NCBI RefSeq assembly: GCF_900096585.1
Contig: NZ_FMYH01000007.1
Coordinates: 175,853 to 239,852, forward strand
Length of the DNA stretch: 64,000 nucleotides
Direction of reading: 5' to 3'
From: Sanguibacter gelidistatuariae
Lineage (GTDB): Bacteria > Actinomycetota > Actinomycetes > Actinomycetales > Cellulomonadaceae
Shown: positions 1-8,923 of the stretch, piece after piece
Position numbering within the stretch: the stretch's first letter is position 1
Layout of the letters: each line of letters opens with the position of its first letter
Notes under the pieces: model-generated
Seen by the model: the letters and a program-made list of their open reading frames with translations, nothing else
Told to the model about the DNA's origin: nothing
Databases searched by the model: none
Position numbers and translations under genes: made by a program

Positions 1-165
1 GAGACCGTGTCGGTGTCGGTTCCGGTGCAGGCCCGCGCGGGCGCCCACTGGCAGGACGGTGCGTGGCGCTATGAGCCCGGCATGTTCCGCGTCGAGGTGG
101 GGACGTCCGTCGCGGACCTGCCCCTGCACGCCGACGTGGCGCTCACGCTCGACCACGTCGTGTAG
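1..165 (+). CDS. Glycoside hydrolase family 3, C-terminal end (partial)
   Basis: Only the last 54 codons are in the window, read in frame from base 1 to a TAG at 163-165. The peptide ends with a fibronectin type III-like pattern (GMFRVEVGTSVADLPL, then a beta-strand-like tail) that closes many GH3 beta-glucosidases and beta-xylosidases. The catalytic domains lie outside the window, so substrate cannot be assigned. The gene runs in the same direction as the following GH30, GH2 and GH51 genes, 35 bases upstream of the GH30 start, so it is probably part of the same polysaccharide-utilisation operon. Assignment to GH3 is from this tail only. Confidence 0.72.
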   Translation, partial: ETVSVSVPVQARAGAHWQDGAWRYEPGMFRVEVGTSVADLPLHADVALTLDHVV

Positions 166-200
166 TCCCGCACGCTGCCGCACCGACAGAGGAGAGACAC

Positions 201-1634
201 ATGAGCATCGCCCAGCACAAGACCCCGTCCGCCGTGGCGGGCACCCCCACCGTCCCCACGCGGTGGGTCGTGACGACCGAGTCCGACCCCTGGCAGTCCC
301 GGAAGGCCCCGACGCCGGGACCGATGACGGCGATGCCGGACATCTTCGTCGAGACCGGGTCGCCCGCACAGACGATCGAGGGTTTTGGGGCATCGTTCAA
401 CGAGCTCGGGTGGACCGCGCTGCAAGCGCTCGACGCCGAGCAGCGCGCAGAGATCTTTGACGAACTCTTCTCGCCGGGGGTCGGTGCGAACCTGACGCTA
501 TGCCGCATGCCCATCGGGGCGAACGACTTCTCCCTGGACTGGTACTCCTATGACGAGGTGGCCGGCGACGTCGGCCTTGAGCACTTCGGGATCGAGAACG
601 ACCTCGACACGCTCGTCCCGTTCATCCGTGCGGCCCAGGAGCGCCAGCCCAGCCTGCGCCTGTGGGCCTCCCCATGGAGCCCGCCGACCTGGATGAAGAC
701 CAACGGGCACTACGCCGGCGCGATGCCGATCCCCGGAATGCAAGATATCCAGAACGGCCTGGAGCCTCATCAGGTCGGGCGCGAGGGGACGGACATGTTC
801 CGCAGGGAGGAGCCGTACCTCAGTGCGTACGCCGCGTACTTCGGCCGGTTCGTCGACGCGTACCGCGAGCTGGGCATCCCGGTCGAGATGGTCATGCCCC
901 AGAACGAGTTCAACTCGCCTCAGGTGTTCCCGAGCTGCACGTGGACGCCGGAGGGACTCGCCCTGTTCATCGCCCGCCTCGGACCCGAGATGGAGCGGCG
1001 CGGAGTGGCAGTCTTCCTCGGGACCCTGGAACGTGGCGACGACAGCCTCGTCCAGCGCGTCCTCGACGATCCCGCAGCCGCCCGGCACGTACGCGGCGTC
1101 GGGATCCAGTGGGCGGGCAAGCGTGCCCTGCCGTACGTGCACCGTGACAACCCGGACCTGACGATCTACCAGACCGAGCAGGAGTGCGGAGACGGACTCA
1201 ACGACTGGCGGTACTGCCGCTACGCGTGGACCCTGATGAAGCAGTTCCTCACGACCGGCGCCAGCGCCTACATGTACTGGAACATCGCGCTCGAGCGCGG
1301 CGGGCTCAGCCGGTGGGGCTGGGCGCAGAACTCCTTTGTCACGGTCGACACAGCCGCGGCGACGTATACGTTCAACCACGAGTACTACCTCATGAAGCAC
1401 GTCAGCCACTTCCTCCAGGCGGGCGCCCGCGCCCTCCCGACGTCGAGCTACACGGGATTCGAGAACCAGGTCGCGTTCAGTAACCCGGACGGCACGGTCG
1501 TCGTCGTCATCCAGAACGACACGCACACTGACCGGGCCGTCCGCATCCTCGTCGACGGGCAGGTCTTCACTCCCACCTTGCCGGCCGACTCCTTCAGCAC
1601 CCTCGTCCTCCCCTCGGCACCTGCCGAGCGCTGA
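201..1634 (+). CDS. Glycoside hydrolase family 30 protein
   Basis: 477 residues, no signal peptide, so probably cytoplasmic. The fold signature GFGASFNELG (about residues 61-70) is typical of GH30 (glucosylceramidase, beta-1,6-glucanase or xylanase-like). The likely acid/base is Glu236 in MPQNEFNSP and the likely nucleophile Glu326 in YQTEQECG. A short C-terminal beta domain follows the barrel, as in the family. The ATG is preceded by a clear AGGAGAG ribosome site. It sits between a GH3 and a GH2 gene on the same strand, consistent with intracellular trimming of imported beta-linked oligosaccharides. Exact substrate is unknown; GH30 covers glucosides, xylosides and fucosides. Confidence 0.9.
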   Translation: MSIAQHKTPSAVAGTPTVPTRWVVTTESDPWQSRKAPTPGPMTAMPDIFVETGSPAQTIEGFGASFNELGWTALQALDAEQRAEIFDELFSPGVGANLTLCRMPIGANDFSLDWYSYDEVAGDVGLEHFGIENDLDTLVPFIRAAQERQPSLRLWASPWSPPTWMKTNGHYAGAMPIPGMQDIQNGLEPHQVGREGTDMFRREEPYLSAYAAYFGRFVDAYRELGIPVEMVMPQNEFNSPQVFPSCTWTPEGLALFIARLGPEMERRGVAVFLGTLERGDDSLVQRVLDDPAAARHVRGVGIQWAGKRALPYVHRDNPDLTIYQTEQECGDGLNDWRYCRYAWTLMKQFLTTGASAYMYWNIALERGGLSRWGWAQNSFVTVDTAAATYTFNHEYYLMKHVSHFLQAGARALPTSSYTGFENQVAFSNPDGTVVVVIQNDTHTDRAVRILVDGQVFTPTLPADSFSTLVLPSAPAER

Positions 1635-1669
1635 CGACCAGCACCCCCATCGACGATCGGAGACACCTC

Positions 1670-4087
1670 GTGGCAGGTACGTCCTTCAACGACAGCTGGT
1701 CCTACCGAGCCCCCCTGGGACCGTTCGCGGCGGCCAACGGCGAGGGCAGCAACCTCACGCCCGTGCGGCTGCCGCACGACGCCTTGCGCGACGCCGAGCG
1801 GAACCCTGCGGCGCCCTCGAAGGGCGGTGGAGCGTACTACCCGGCCGGTGCGTACTCGTACCTCAAGACCTTCGACGTCCCCGCGGGCTGGGCCGGCAAG
1901 ATTGTTCGCCTGGAGGTGCAGGGCGCGTACCGCCACGCGATGGTGTTCCTCAACGACGAGTACGCGGGCAACCGCGCCGACGGCTACGCCCGCTTCTTCG
2001 TGGACCTCACGCCCTACCTGCGGTTCGGCGCCGAGAACACGGTGCGCATCGAGGCGCGCTCAGGGGAGGACTCTCGCTGGTACTCCGGTGCGGGTCTCCA
2101 CCGACCCGTCGTGCTGCACGTCGACGAGCCCGTGCACGTCGTCCCGGACGGGGTGCGTGTCACGACCGTCCGCGTGGAGGACGACCAAGCCGTCATCGAG
2201 GTCGCCACCACCGTCGCCAACCGCGGGCTGACGACCGCCTCCCTCACCGTCACGACCGACGTCTCCGACGCCACCGGCGCACGCGTCGAAGGGGATGCCA
2301 CACCGCTGACCCTCGCCCCTGGTCGGACCGGCGTCGTCCGGCACCGTCTCTATGTGGCGGACGCCGCCCTGTGGAGCGTCGACTCGCCGTCGCTCTACAC
2401 GGCACGCACCAGCCTCGGGCACCCGGCCGAGGACGTGGTGACCACCTTCGGTGTCCGCACGGTGACCGTCGATCCCCGCAAGGGGCTGCGGATCAACGGG
2501 GAGGCCGTGCTGCTTCGTGGTGCGTGCATCCACAGCGACAACGGACCGCTCGGTGCCGCGTCGATCGCCCGCGCCGAGGAACGCCGCATCACACTCCTCA
2601 AGGAGGCAGGCTTCAACGCGATCCGCTCTGCCCACAACCCCGCCTCGCCGTCGATGCTCGATGCATGCGACCGGCTCGGCATGCTCGTCATGGACGAGGC
2701 CTTCGACATGTGGACCCGCGGCAAGACCCCGTACGACTACGCGCTCGACTTCCCGCAGTGGTGGGCGGCCGACCTGGAGTCGATGGTCGCCAAGGACTAC
2801 AACCACCCCAGCGTCATCCTCTACTCGATCGGCAACGAGATCGTCGAGGTCGGCACCCCGCACGGGGCCGCCCAGGCCCGGGACATGGCCGAGCACATCC
2901 GTGGGCTCGACCCCACGCGCCCGATCACCAACGGGATCAACGCAGCTCTGGCCGTCATGGACGAGCTCGCCGAGATCCTCGAGGCCGACCAGGGGCTCAA
3001 CGAGATGATGAGCGACATGGGCGAGGGCATGAGCGCCATCGGTTCGTCCGAGGCGGTCACACGGCGCACGGCCGAGTCGAGCTCCGTGCTGGACGTCCTC
3101 GGTCTCAACTACGCCGACGGTCGCTACGCGCAGGACGCGGAGCTGTTCCCGCACCGCGTGCTCGTCGGCTCCGAGACGTTCCCGTCGCAGATCGGCAGCC
3201 TGTGGCCCAAGGTCCTCGCTCACCCGAACGTTATCGGCGACTTCACCTGGACGGGCTGGGACTACCTCGGCGAGGTCGGCATCGGTGCCACCGCGTACCT
3301 GGAAGACCCCGACGCCGTGGCCTCCCTAGAACGCGAGTACCCCTACCTCACGGCGTGGTGCGGGGACCTCGACATCACCGGCTGGCGCCGGCCGATGTCC
3401 TACTACCGCGAGATCGTCTTCGGACTGCGCACCCAGCCCGCGATCGCCGTCGTCCGCCCCGAGCGCCACGGCCACACGGTGACCATGCAGTCCCCCTGGG
3501 CGTGGAGCGACTCCGTGTCGTCCTGGACGTGGCCGGGCTACGAGGGCGCGCCCGTGACGGTCGAGGTCGCGGCCGACGCGGACGAGGTGGCTCTGTTCCT
3601 CGACGGGACCGAGGTGGCCCGGGGACCCGTCGGCGCCGCACGGCCGATGCTCGTGACCTTCGAGACCGTGTACCGCCCCGGTGAGCTCACCGCGGTCGCC
3701 TACCGGGCAGGCGCCGAGACCGGTCGCGCCTCGCTCGTGTCGGCACAAGGCCCGACGGCGCTCGTCGTGAACGCCGACCGTGCCACCCTGTGGGCCGGCG
3801 ACACCGACCTCGCCTACGTCGCGATCGAGCTGCGGGACGCTGCAGGCATCCTCGTGACCGGTGCCGACGTGACCGTGGCCGTCGACGTCACCGGCGTCGG
3901 GACGCTCGCCGGGCTCGGGAGCGGCAACCCCACGACAACCGAACGGTTTGACGCTGTGACCCGCACGACGTTCGACGGACGGGCGCTCGCGGTCGTGCGC
4001 CCCACCGGCGAGGGACTGATCGAGGTGACGGTCACCGCGGAGGGCCTGGGGGCGGCGGTCGTCCTGCTGGAGGTCGTGCGGCCCTGA
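1670..4087 (+). CDS. Glycoside hydrolase family 2 protein (beta-galactosidase-like)
   Basis: 805 residues from a GTG start with GGAGA upstream. It shows the GH2 order: sugar-binding jelly roll (about 1-155), immunoglobulin-like domain (about 155-265), TIM barrel (about 265-570) and C-terminal beta domains with a DUF4982-like stretch near LFLDGTEVARG (about 600). Likely acid/base Glu390 in SIGNEIVE and nucleophile Glu502 in VGSETFPS; AHNPASPSML and MDEAFDMW are standard GH2 landmarks. No signal peptide. It follows the GH30 gene by 35 bases. GH2 members of this shape are usually beta-galactosidases, but beta-glucuronidase or related activity cannot be excluded. Confidence 0.92.
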   Translation: MAGTSFNDSWSYRAPLGPFAAANGEGSNLTPVRLPHDALRDAERNPAAPSKGGGAYYPAGAYSYLKTFDVPAGWAGKIVRLEVQGAYRHAMVFLNDEYAGNRADGYARFFVDLTPYLRFGAENTVRIEARSGEDSRWYSGAGLHRPVVLHVDEPVHVVPDGVRVTTVRVEDDQAVIEVATTVANRGLTTASLTVTTDVSDATGARVEGDATPLTLAPGRTGVVRHRLYVADAALWSVDSPSLYTARTSLGHPAEDVVTTFGVRTVTVDPRKGLRINGEAVLLRGACIHSDNGPLGAASIARAEERRITLLKEAGFNAIRSAHNPASPSMLDACDRLGMLVMDEAFDMWTRGKTPYDYALDFPQWWAADLESMVAKDYNHPSVILYSIGNEIVEVGTPHGAAQARDMAEHIRGLDPTRPITNGINAALAVMDELAEILEADQGLNEMMSDMGEGMSAIGSSEAVTRRTAESSSVLDVLGLNYADGRYAQDAELFPHRVLVGSETFPSQIGSLWPKVLAHPNVIGDFTWTGWDYLGEVGIGATAYLEDPDAVASLEREYPYLTAWCGDLDITGWRRPMSYYREIVFGLRTQPAIAVVRPERHGHTVTMQSPWAWSDSVSSWTWPGYEGAPVTVEVAADADEVALFLDGTEVARGPVGAARPMLVTFETVYRPGELTAVAYRAGAETGRASLVSAQGPTALVVNADRATLWAGDTDLAYVAIELRDAAGILVTGADVTVAVDVTGVGTLAGLGSGNPTTTERFDAVTRTTFDGRALAVVRPTGEGLIEVTVTAEGLGAAVVLLEVVRP

Positions 4088-4134
4088 GCAGTGCGTCCGA
4101 CAGACAACCAGAACTCATCCACGAAAGGCATGGA

Positions 4135-5655
4135 ATGTCACTCCACATCGACCCCACCGCGACGATCGGTCGCGTCAATCCTGCCCTCCACGGGCAGTTC
4201 ATCGAGTTCCTCGGCTCGTGCATCGACGACGGGATCTGGGTGGGTACCGACTCCACGGTCCCTCACACGGGAGGTGTGCGCCAGGGAGTCCTGGACGCGC
4301 TCGTCGAGCTCCAGCCACCCGTGCTGCGCTGGCCCGGCGGCTGCTACGCGGACACGTATCGCTGGCGGGACGGGATCGGTGACCCGGCCCAGCGGCCGAC
4401 GACGTACAACGAGACGTTCGGGACGAGCGAGCTCGACGATCACGCGTTCGGCACCGACGAGTACCTGCGACTGTGCGAGACGATCGGCGCCGAGCCGTGG
4501 ATCAACGTCAACATGATGAGCGGCAGCGTCGCCGAGATGCGCGACTGGATGGAGTACTGCAACCGCGACTCCGGGACAGACCTCTCGACGCTCCGCGCCC
4601 AGAACGGGCACGCGGACCCCTATGGCGTGCGCCTGTGGGGCATCGGCAACGAGGCCTGGGCCGGCGGCGGCATGATGACCCCGACGAGCTATCTCGACGA
4701 GTACCGGCGCTACGCCGCTGCGCTCCCGCGCTTCACCGCGAGCGTGCTCGATGCCCCGGCGGCGTACCCCATCGCCAGCGGACCGGACGGCAACAAGCCG
4801 CTCGAGCGGGTTGCGTGGACACGTGACTTCTTCCGGGCTCTCGCGTCCTTCCGTCAGCCGCCGATCTCCGGGTACGACCTGCACTTCTACAACTGGAACA
4901 TCGACCACGAGAACGACTCCCCGACCCGCTTCGACGAGGAAGGCTGGGACCGTGTCATCCAGTCGAGCCTCGAGCTCGAGAAGGTCATCCACGAACAGTG
5001 GCAGCTCATGCAGGAGGGGCTCGCGCTCGTTCCTGAGCCAGAGTCCAGCCTCGACACGAAGCTGGCCCACGTCGACCTCATCGTCGGGGAGTGGGGCAAC
5101 TGGCACCGTGACGCGTTCTATGCCCGCCCAGCGCTCTACCAGCAGGTGACCATGCGTGATGCGATCACGACCGCGCTCACCCTCGACATCCTCCAGCGCA
5201 ACTGCGACAAGGTGTCGATGGCGTGCAACGCCCAGACGGTCAACGTGCTCAACTCGCTCATCCTCACGGAGGGGGAGTCGACGATCCTCACCCCCAACTT
5301 CGACGTGTTCATGATGTACAAGGCACACCGAGGCGCCATGGCGCTCACCGTCGACCCCGTCGATGCGGTGAGCGGTGCGCACGCCTTCGCCTCGGTGACG
5401 CAGGACGGCATCCTCGTCAACCTCACGAACGTCCACATGACTGACGACGTCGAGGTCGAGCTGACCTTCCCGTCACCCGTACGCCTCGAGTCCATCGAGA
5501 CCCTCCGGTCCGACGAGCCGACACGGTTCAACTCGGTCGAGCATCCCGACGCGGTCCGCCGGTCGACGACACGTCTGCAGACCGGCGACACGCTCTCCCA
5601 CGTCGTGCGCCTGCCGGCTGGGTCCGTGAACGTCGTGCAGGTCCGGACTGCGTGA
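4135..5655 (+). CDS. Alpha-L-arabinofuranosidase, GH51
   Basis: 506 residues, the usual length for intracellular GH51 enzymes. The N-terminus (NPALHGQFIEFLGSCIDDGI), the RWPGGC motif near residue 65, acid/base Glu173 in WGIGNEAW and nucleophile Glu319 in IVGEWGNWH are all present. A C-terminal beta-sandwich follows from about residue 390. No secretion signal, so it should act on imported arabino-oligosaccharides or on arabinose side groups. Third hydrolase in the GH30-GH2-GH51 series, 47 bases after the GH2 stop. With the neighbours it suggests processing of arabinose- and galactose-decorated plant glycans. Confidence 0.94.
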   Translation: MSLHIDPTATIGRVNPALHGQFIEFLGSCIDDGIWVGTDSTVPHTGGVRQGVLDALVELQPPVLRWPGGCYADTYRWRDGIGDPAQRPTTYNETFGTSELDDHAFGTDEYLRLCETIGAEPWINVNMMSGSVAEMRDWMEYCNRDSGTDLSTLRAQNGHADPYGVRLWGIGNEAWAGGGMMTPTSYLDEYRRYAAALPRFTASVLDAPAAYPIASGPDGNKPLERVAWTRDFFRALASFRQPPISGYDLHFYNWNIDHENDSPTRFDEEGWDRVIQSSLELEKVIHEQWQLMQEGLALVPEPESSLDTKLAHVDLIVGEWGNWHRDAFYARPALYQQVTMRDAITTALTLDILQRNCDKVSMACNAQTVNVLNSLILTEGESTILTPNFDVFMMYKAHRGAMALTVDPVDAVSGAHAFASVTQDGILVNLTNVHMTDDVEVELTFPSPVRLESIETLRSDEPTRFNSVEHPDAVRRSTTRLQTGDTLSHVVRLPAGSVNVVQVRTA

Positions 5656-5740
5656 CTTCCCGGCATCTGCGGGGCACCGCTTCCGGGGTGGGCGAGAATG
5701 GGTCGTCAGATGATGGCTGGAGAAGCGGGAAGGGTCACTG

Positions 5741-6859
5741 ATGTCTCAACGACGACCGGGACAACCGGGACCTCGTCGCACCGATCGTTTCCACCGACAG
5801 GTCCCTGCGGAGCAGCCGCCCCACGTCGTCGAGACACCGCACCTGACCCGGTATGTCACCGACGGGCGTCCCGCGCGCGAGCCGGAGGGGACGTCGGTGG
5901 CCGAGGCGCTGCGCTTTTGCCAGGGCGACGCGAACCGGATGGCCATGTTCTTCTACCCGGCGCCCACACGCTCGGGAATCGCGGAGCTCGCCGATGCCTG
6001 GGATCTGCACCCTCTTCTTCTCGAAGACCTGCTGAATGCCGGTCAGCGTCCCAAGCTCGAGCGCTACGGAGACGTCCTTTTCCTGGTAGCGCGCTCGGCG
6101 CGATACATCGACGAGGCGGAGGAGGTCGAGTTCGCAGAGTTCCATGTCCTCGTCCGCCCGGGCGCCGTGGCTGTCCTGTGCCAGGACAAGCGGTGGATCG
6201 ACGGAACCGACGGGAGCGACTTCGACGATGAACAGAAGGCTTCGGTCGATCGACGAGAACGCACGTTGCTCGCGGACGAGAGCCTCTTGAAGCTCGGGCC
6301 GGAGGCGGTGGTCTACCGGCTCCTCGACGCGATCGTCGACGGTTATGGTCCGGTCCTGCAGGGGCTGGCTATCGACAAGGAACAGATCGAGAGGCAGGTC
6401 TTCAGCGGAGACGCGGCTGCTGCGGAGCGGATCTACCGACTCAGCCAGGAAGTCATCGATATGCAGCATGCTGTCTCGTCGTTGACCGACGTCCTCGACG
6501 CGCTGCGGGCGGGATTCGACAAGTACGAGATTCCAGGCGAGCTCCGGACGTACCTGGACGACGTCTCCGACCATCTCACCCGAGCCGCTTCTCGGACGTC
6601 CGAGCTCCGCGACGCGCTCTCCCAGATATTGAACGTGAACTCCACGTTGGTGGCTCAGCGCCAGAACGAAGACATGAAGAAGATCTCCGGGTGGGCAGCG
6701 ATCCTCTTCGCCCCTACGCTGATAGCCGCCATCTACGGGATGAACTTCGACGTGATGCCCGAGCTGCACTGGGCGTTCGGCTATCCGATGGCGATCGCCC
6801 TGATGGTCGCTTTCGCCGCACTGCTCTACGTGATCTTCAAACGGAGCCGGTGGATGTAG
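5741..6859 (+). CDS. corA: CorA-family magnesium/cobalt transporter
   Basis: 372 residues. A soluble N-terminal domain and long helical middle lead to two C-terminal membrane segments; the selectivity motif YGMNF starts at residue 332, between the segments, and the protein ends in the basic KRSRWM. These are diagnostic for CorA channels for divalent metal ions in the inner membrane. The start follows GGGAAGGG at a suitable distance. It is separated from the GH51 gene by 85 bases and is convergent with the next gene, so it is probably a separate housekeeping unit. Confidence 0.9.
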   Translation: MSQRRPGQPGPRRTDRFHRQVPAEQPPHVVETPHLTRYVTDGRPAREPEGTSVAEALRFCQGDANRMAMFFYPAPTRSGIAELADAWDLHPLLLEDLLNAGQRPKLERYGDVLFLVARSARYIDEAEEVEFAEFHVLVRPGAVAVLCQDKRWIDGTDGSDFDDEQKASVDRRERTLLADESLLKLGPEAVVYRLLDAIVDGYGPVLQGLAIDKEQIERQVFSGDAAAAERIYRLSQEVIDMQHAVSSLTDVLDALRAGFDKYEIPGELRTYLDDVSDHLTRAASRTSELRDALSQILNVNSTLVAQRQNEDMKKISGWAAILFAPTLIAAIYGMNFDVMPELHWAFGYPMAIALMVAFAALLYVIFKRSRWM

Positions 6860-6899
6860 GAACGGCACCTCCGCGCCTCGACCACGGTGGCTTCCTACA
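6855..6899. terminator. Small inverted repeat at convergent gene ends
   Basis: TGTAGGAA (6855-6862) and TTCCTACA (6892-6899) are perfect inverted copies; the sequence just inside is partly complementary too. The repeat overlaps the stop codons of corA and the convergent isomerase gene, which is where a shared terminator would be expected. There is no U-tract, so this is a weak call. Confidence 0.3.
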
Positions 6900-7806
6900 G
6901 GTGTGGCAGGACCAGGGCGGTATAGCGCTCGGCGACCGTCCGGATGACCGTGTCCCCTGCGGTGTCCCAGATCTGCTGGTTGAAGATCTCCACCTCGATG
7001 TCGCCGGTGTACCCGGCGGTGGTGACCCAGCGTGTGATGGTCGGGAAGTCGATGTAGCCGTCGCCCATGTACCCGCGGGAGAGCAACGGGTCCGCGGCGA
7101 GCGGCAGGATCCAGTCGCACACCTGGTAGGACGCCAGGCGTCCCTCCGCTCCAGCCCGCTTGATGAGCGACTCCAGAGCGGGGTCCCACCACACGTGATA
7201 CGTGTCCACCACGACGCCGACGACGTCCCCCGGGTGCGGGGCTGCCAGGTCGAGGGCTTGTCCGAGCGTGGAGATCACGGCGCGGTCTGCGGCGAAGATC
7301 GGGTGCAGCGCCTCAAGAACGATGCGTACGCCGTGCTCGGCGGCGAACGGGACGAGGTCGGCGATGCGGTCGGCGACCCGCGCGCGGGTGGCCACCAGGT
7401 CCTTGGCCGCGTCACGCTCGGCGGTCGCGTCGGCCGAGTACCTGCGGGCCGGCAGCCCCGGCCCCGGGTTCGCGTCCAGCCCCCCGACGACAAACACCAG
7501 CTCGGAAGTCCCCACGGTCGCGGCCTCGACGATCGCGGCCTTGTTGTCGGCCAAGGCCGAGGCGATCCCGGCCGGGTCGGAGGCGGTGAGGAATCCGCCG
7601 CGGCACAGCGAGGAGACGCGCAGCCCGGCGTCGGCCACGATCTTGGCCGCCTTGTCCGCACCGACCTCCTGGACCCGGTCGCGCCACAGCCCGACGGCAC
7701 CGTACCCGGCGCGGGCCGCGCCGTCGACGGCCTCGGCGAGGGTGAGGAGCTTGGTCGTCGCGGTGTTCAGGGACAGGCGGGACAGGTCGGGTGCGCCGGA
7801 GGTCAT
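6895..7806 (-). CDS. Sugar phosphate isomerase/epimerase family protein (AP endonuclease 2-like TIM barrel)
   Basis: 303 residues when started at the ATG at 7806; an upstream in-frame ATG at 7857 would add 17 residues that look non-coding. LSLNTATTKLLTLAEAV and GAVGLWRDRVQEVG at the N-terminus, VLEALHPIF in the middle and DIEVEIFNQQIWD near the end match the xylose-isomerase-like TIM-barrel family, whose Glu, His and Asp residues bind a divalent metal. Family members isomerise or epimerise sugars or keto-sugars, and some act in C-glycoside cleavage. The gene diverges from an SDR gene across a region with two LacI-type operators. Substrate unknown. Confidence 0.85.
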   Translation of the reverse strand: MTSGAPDLSRLSLNTATTKLLTLAEAVDGAARAGYGAVGLWRDRVQEVGADKAAKIVADAGLRVSSLCRGGFLTASDPAGIASALADNKAAIVEAATVGTSELVFVVGGLDANPGPGLPARRYSADATAERDAAKDLVATRARVADRIADLVPFAAEHGVRIVLEALHPIFAADRAVISTLGQALDLAAPHPGDVVGVVVDTYHVWWDPALESLIKRAGAEGRLASYQVCDWILPLAADPLLSRGYMGDGYIDFPTITRWVTTAGYTGDIEVEIFNQQIWDTAGDTVIRTVAERYTALVLPHL

Positions 7807-7892
7807 CGTCGAGTCCGTTCGGTGGTCGGGGTCCTGGCGTCTCGCCAGGGGCGGCACCGCCGCGAGGGCCGACGACGCACATCAGCGCCCGA

Positions 7893-7906
7893 GGAAGGCG
7901 CTTTCC
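7893..7906. promoter_or_regulatory. LacI-type operator 1 of the isomerase/SDR divergent promoter
   Basis: GGAAGGCGCTTTCC is a near-perfect palindrome with the central CG typical of LacI/GalR operators. It lies 87 bases upstream of the isomerase start. Close relatives of this site occur at 7970, 17770, 17791 and, weaker, at 24231 and 27701. Confidence 0.6.
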
Positions 7907-7969
7907 GTTGAGCATAGGACCGCCGTGACGGGCACGTCAACAAGTTGCGACCCGTTCGCTCCTCGGGAG

Positions 7970-7983
7970 GGAAAGCGCTTGCC
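7970..7983. promoter_or_regulatory. LacI-type operator 2 of the isomerase/SDR divergent promoter
   Basis: GGAAAGCGCTTGCC, palindromic around the central CG with one mismatched pair. It lies 99 bases upstream of the preferred SDR start, 77 bases from operator 1, so one regulator could control both divergent units, perhaps by looping. Confidence 0.62.
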
Positions 7984-8081
7984 CAACGCTTCGGATTCTG
8001 GGACGATGGCGGGCAGCACACGGCGCGCTCGCGCCGTCGGACAGGCCCGCATCGCCGGGCGCACCCAGAAGGATGGCAACG

Positions 8082-8879
8082 ATGCCCAAGGTCGCACTCG
8101 TCACCGGTGGAAACCGCGGAATCGGGCTGGGTATCACGCGCCGGCTGCTCGCCGACGGCTACGCTGTCGCGATCCTGGCCACCCGCCCCGAGCCCACGGA
8201 GCTCCTCGACGAGCTCCGCGCAGGCGGGCCGGACGGCGGCCCGGCCGAGGTCCTCTACGTCCAGGGCTCGGTCGCCGAGCTGGCCGACCACGACCGCTTC
8301 GTCGCCGCAGCCCTGGAGGCCTGGGGGCGCATCGACCTGCTCGTCAACAACGCCGGCGTCGCGCCGTCGGTCCGCGCGGACCTCCTCGAGGCCGGCGCAG
8401 AGAGCTTCGACCGCGTCCTGGGCATCAACCTGCGCGGCCCGTACTTCCTCACCCAACGCGTCGCCAACGCGATGATCGATCTGCGCGGGGAGCGCAGCGA
8501 CGCGACCGGCGACGAGAGCCCCGTCGGCACCATCATCAACGTCTCCTCGATCTCGGCGACGGCCGTCTCGACCAACCGCGGCGAGTACTGCGTGTCCAAG
8601 GCCGGGGTGTCCATGGGTACCCAGCTCTTCGCCGTGCGCCTGGCCCCCGAGGGGATCGTCGTCTACGAGGTGCGCCCCGGCGTCATCGCGACCGACATGA
8701 CCGCCGCCGTCACCGAGAAGTACGACACGATGTTCGCCGACGGGCTCGCCCCCAACCCCCGCTGGGGCCGCCCCTCCGACGTCGCCGGCGCCGTCGCGAT
8801 CCTCGCCTCGGGGCAGACGCCGTACTCGACCGGCGAGGTCTTCCACGTCGACGGCGGCATGCACATCCCGCGCCTGTAG
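8082..8879 (+). CDS. SDR family oxidoreductase (3-oxoacyl-ACP reductase-like)
   Basis: 265 residues. NAD(P)-binding TGGNRGIG near the N-terminus, NNAG in the middle, catalytic Ser in NVSSISA and Tyr/Lys in YCVSK mark a classical short-chain dehydrogenase. An earlier ATG at 8073 is in frame, but AGAAGG ends directly against it; the same Shine-Dalgarno is well spaced for the ATG at 8082, so I chose that. The gene is 44 bases from the large flavoprotein gene and shares its strand. By context it probably oxidises or reduces a sugar or sugar acid; the lipid-type name is only family nomenclature. Confidence 0.85.
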   Translation: MPKVALVTGGNRGIGLGITRRLLADGYAVAILATRPEPTELLDELRAGGPDGGPAEVLYVQGSVAELADHDRFVAAALEAWGRIDLLVNNAGVAPSVRADLLEAGAESFDRVLGINLRGPYFLTQRVANAMIDLRGERSDATGDESPVGTIINVSSISATAVSTNRGEYCVSKAGVSMGTQLFAVRLAPEGIVVYEVRPGVIATDMTAAVTEKYDTMFADGLAPNPRWGRPSDVAGAVAILASGQTPYSTGEVFHVDGGMHIPRL

Positions 8880-8923
8880 CCCAGCGCACTCGTCCCACCA
8901 CCCTCGCCTCAGGAGAACCTCCC

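Noticed and set aside
1..5655. GH3-GH30-GH2-GH51 run as a Bacteroides-type polysaccharide utilisation locus
   Set aside because: No SusC/SusD genes and the organism looks actinobacterial; it is better described as an intracellular hydrolase operon.
7202..8923. Upstream in-frame extension of the flavoprotein reading frame (about 574 codons)
   Set aside because: It runs through the isomerase and SDR genes in another frame and is Arg/Pro/Ala-rich shadow sequence. The ATG at 8924 has a proper ribosome site and starts the homologous region.
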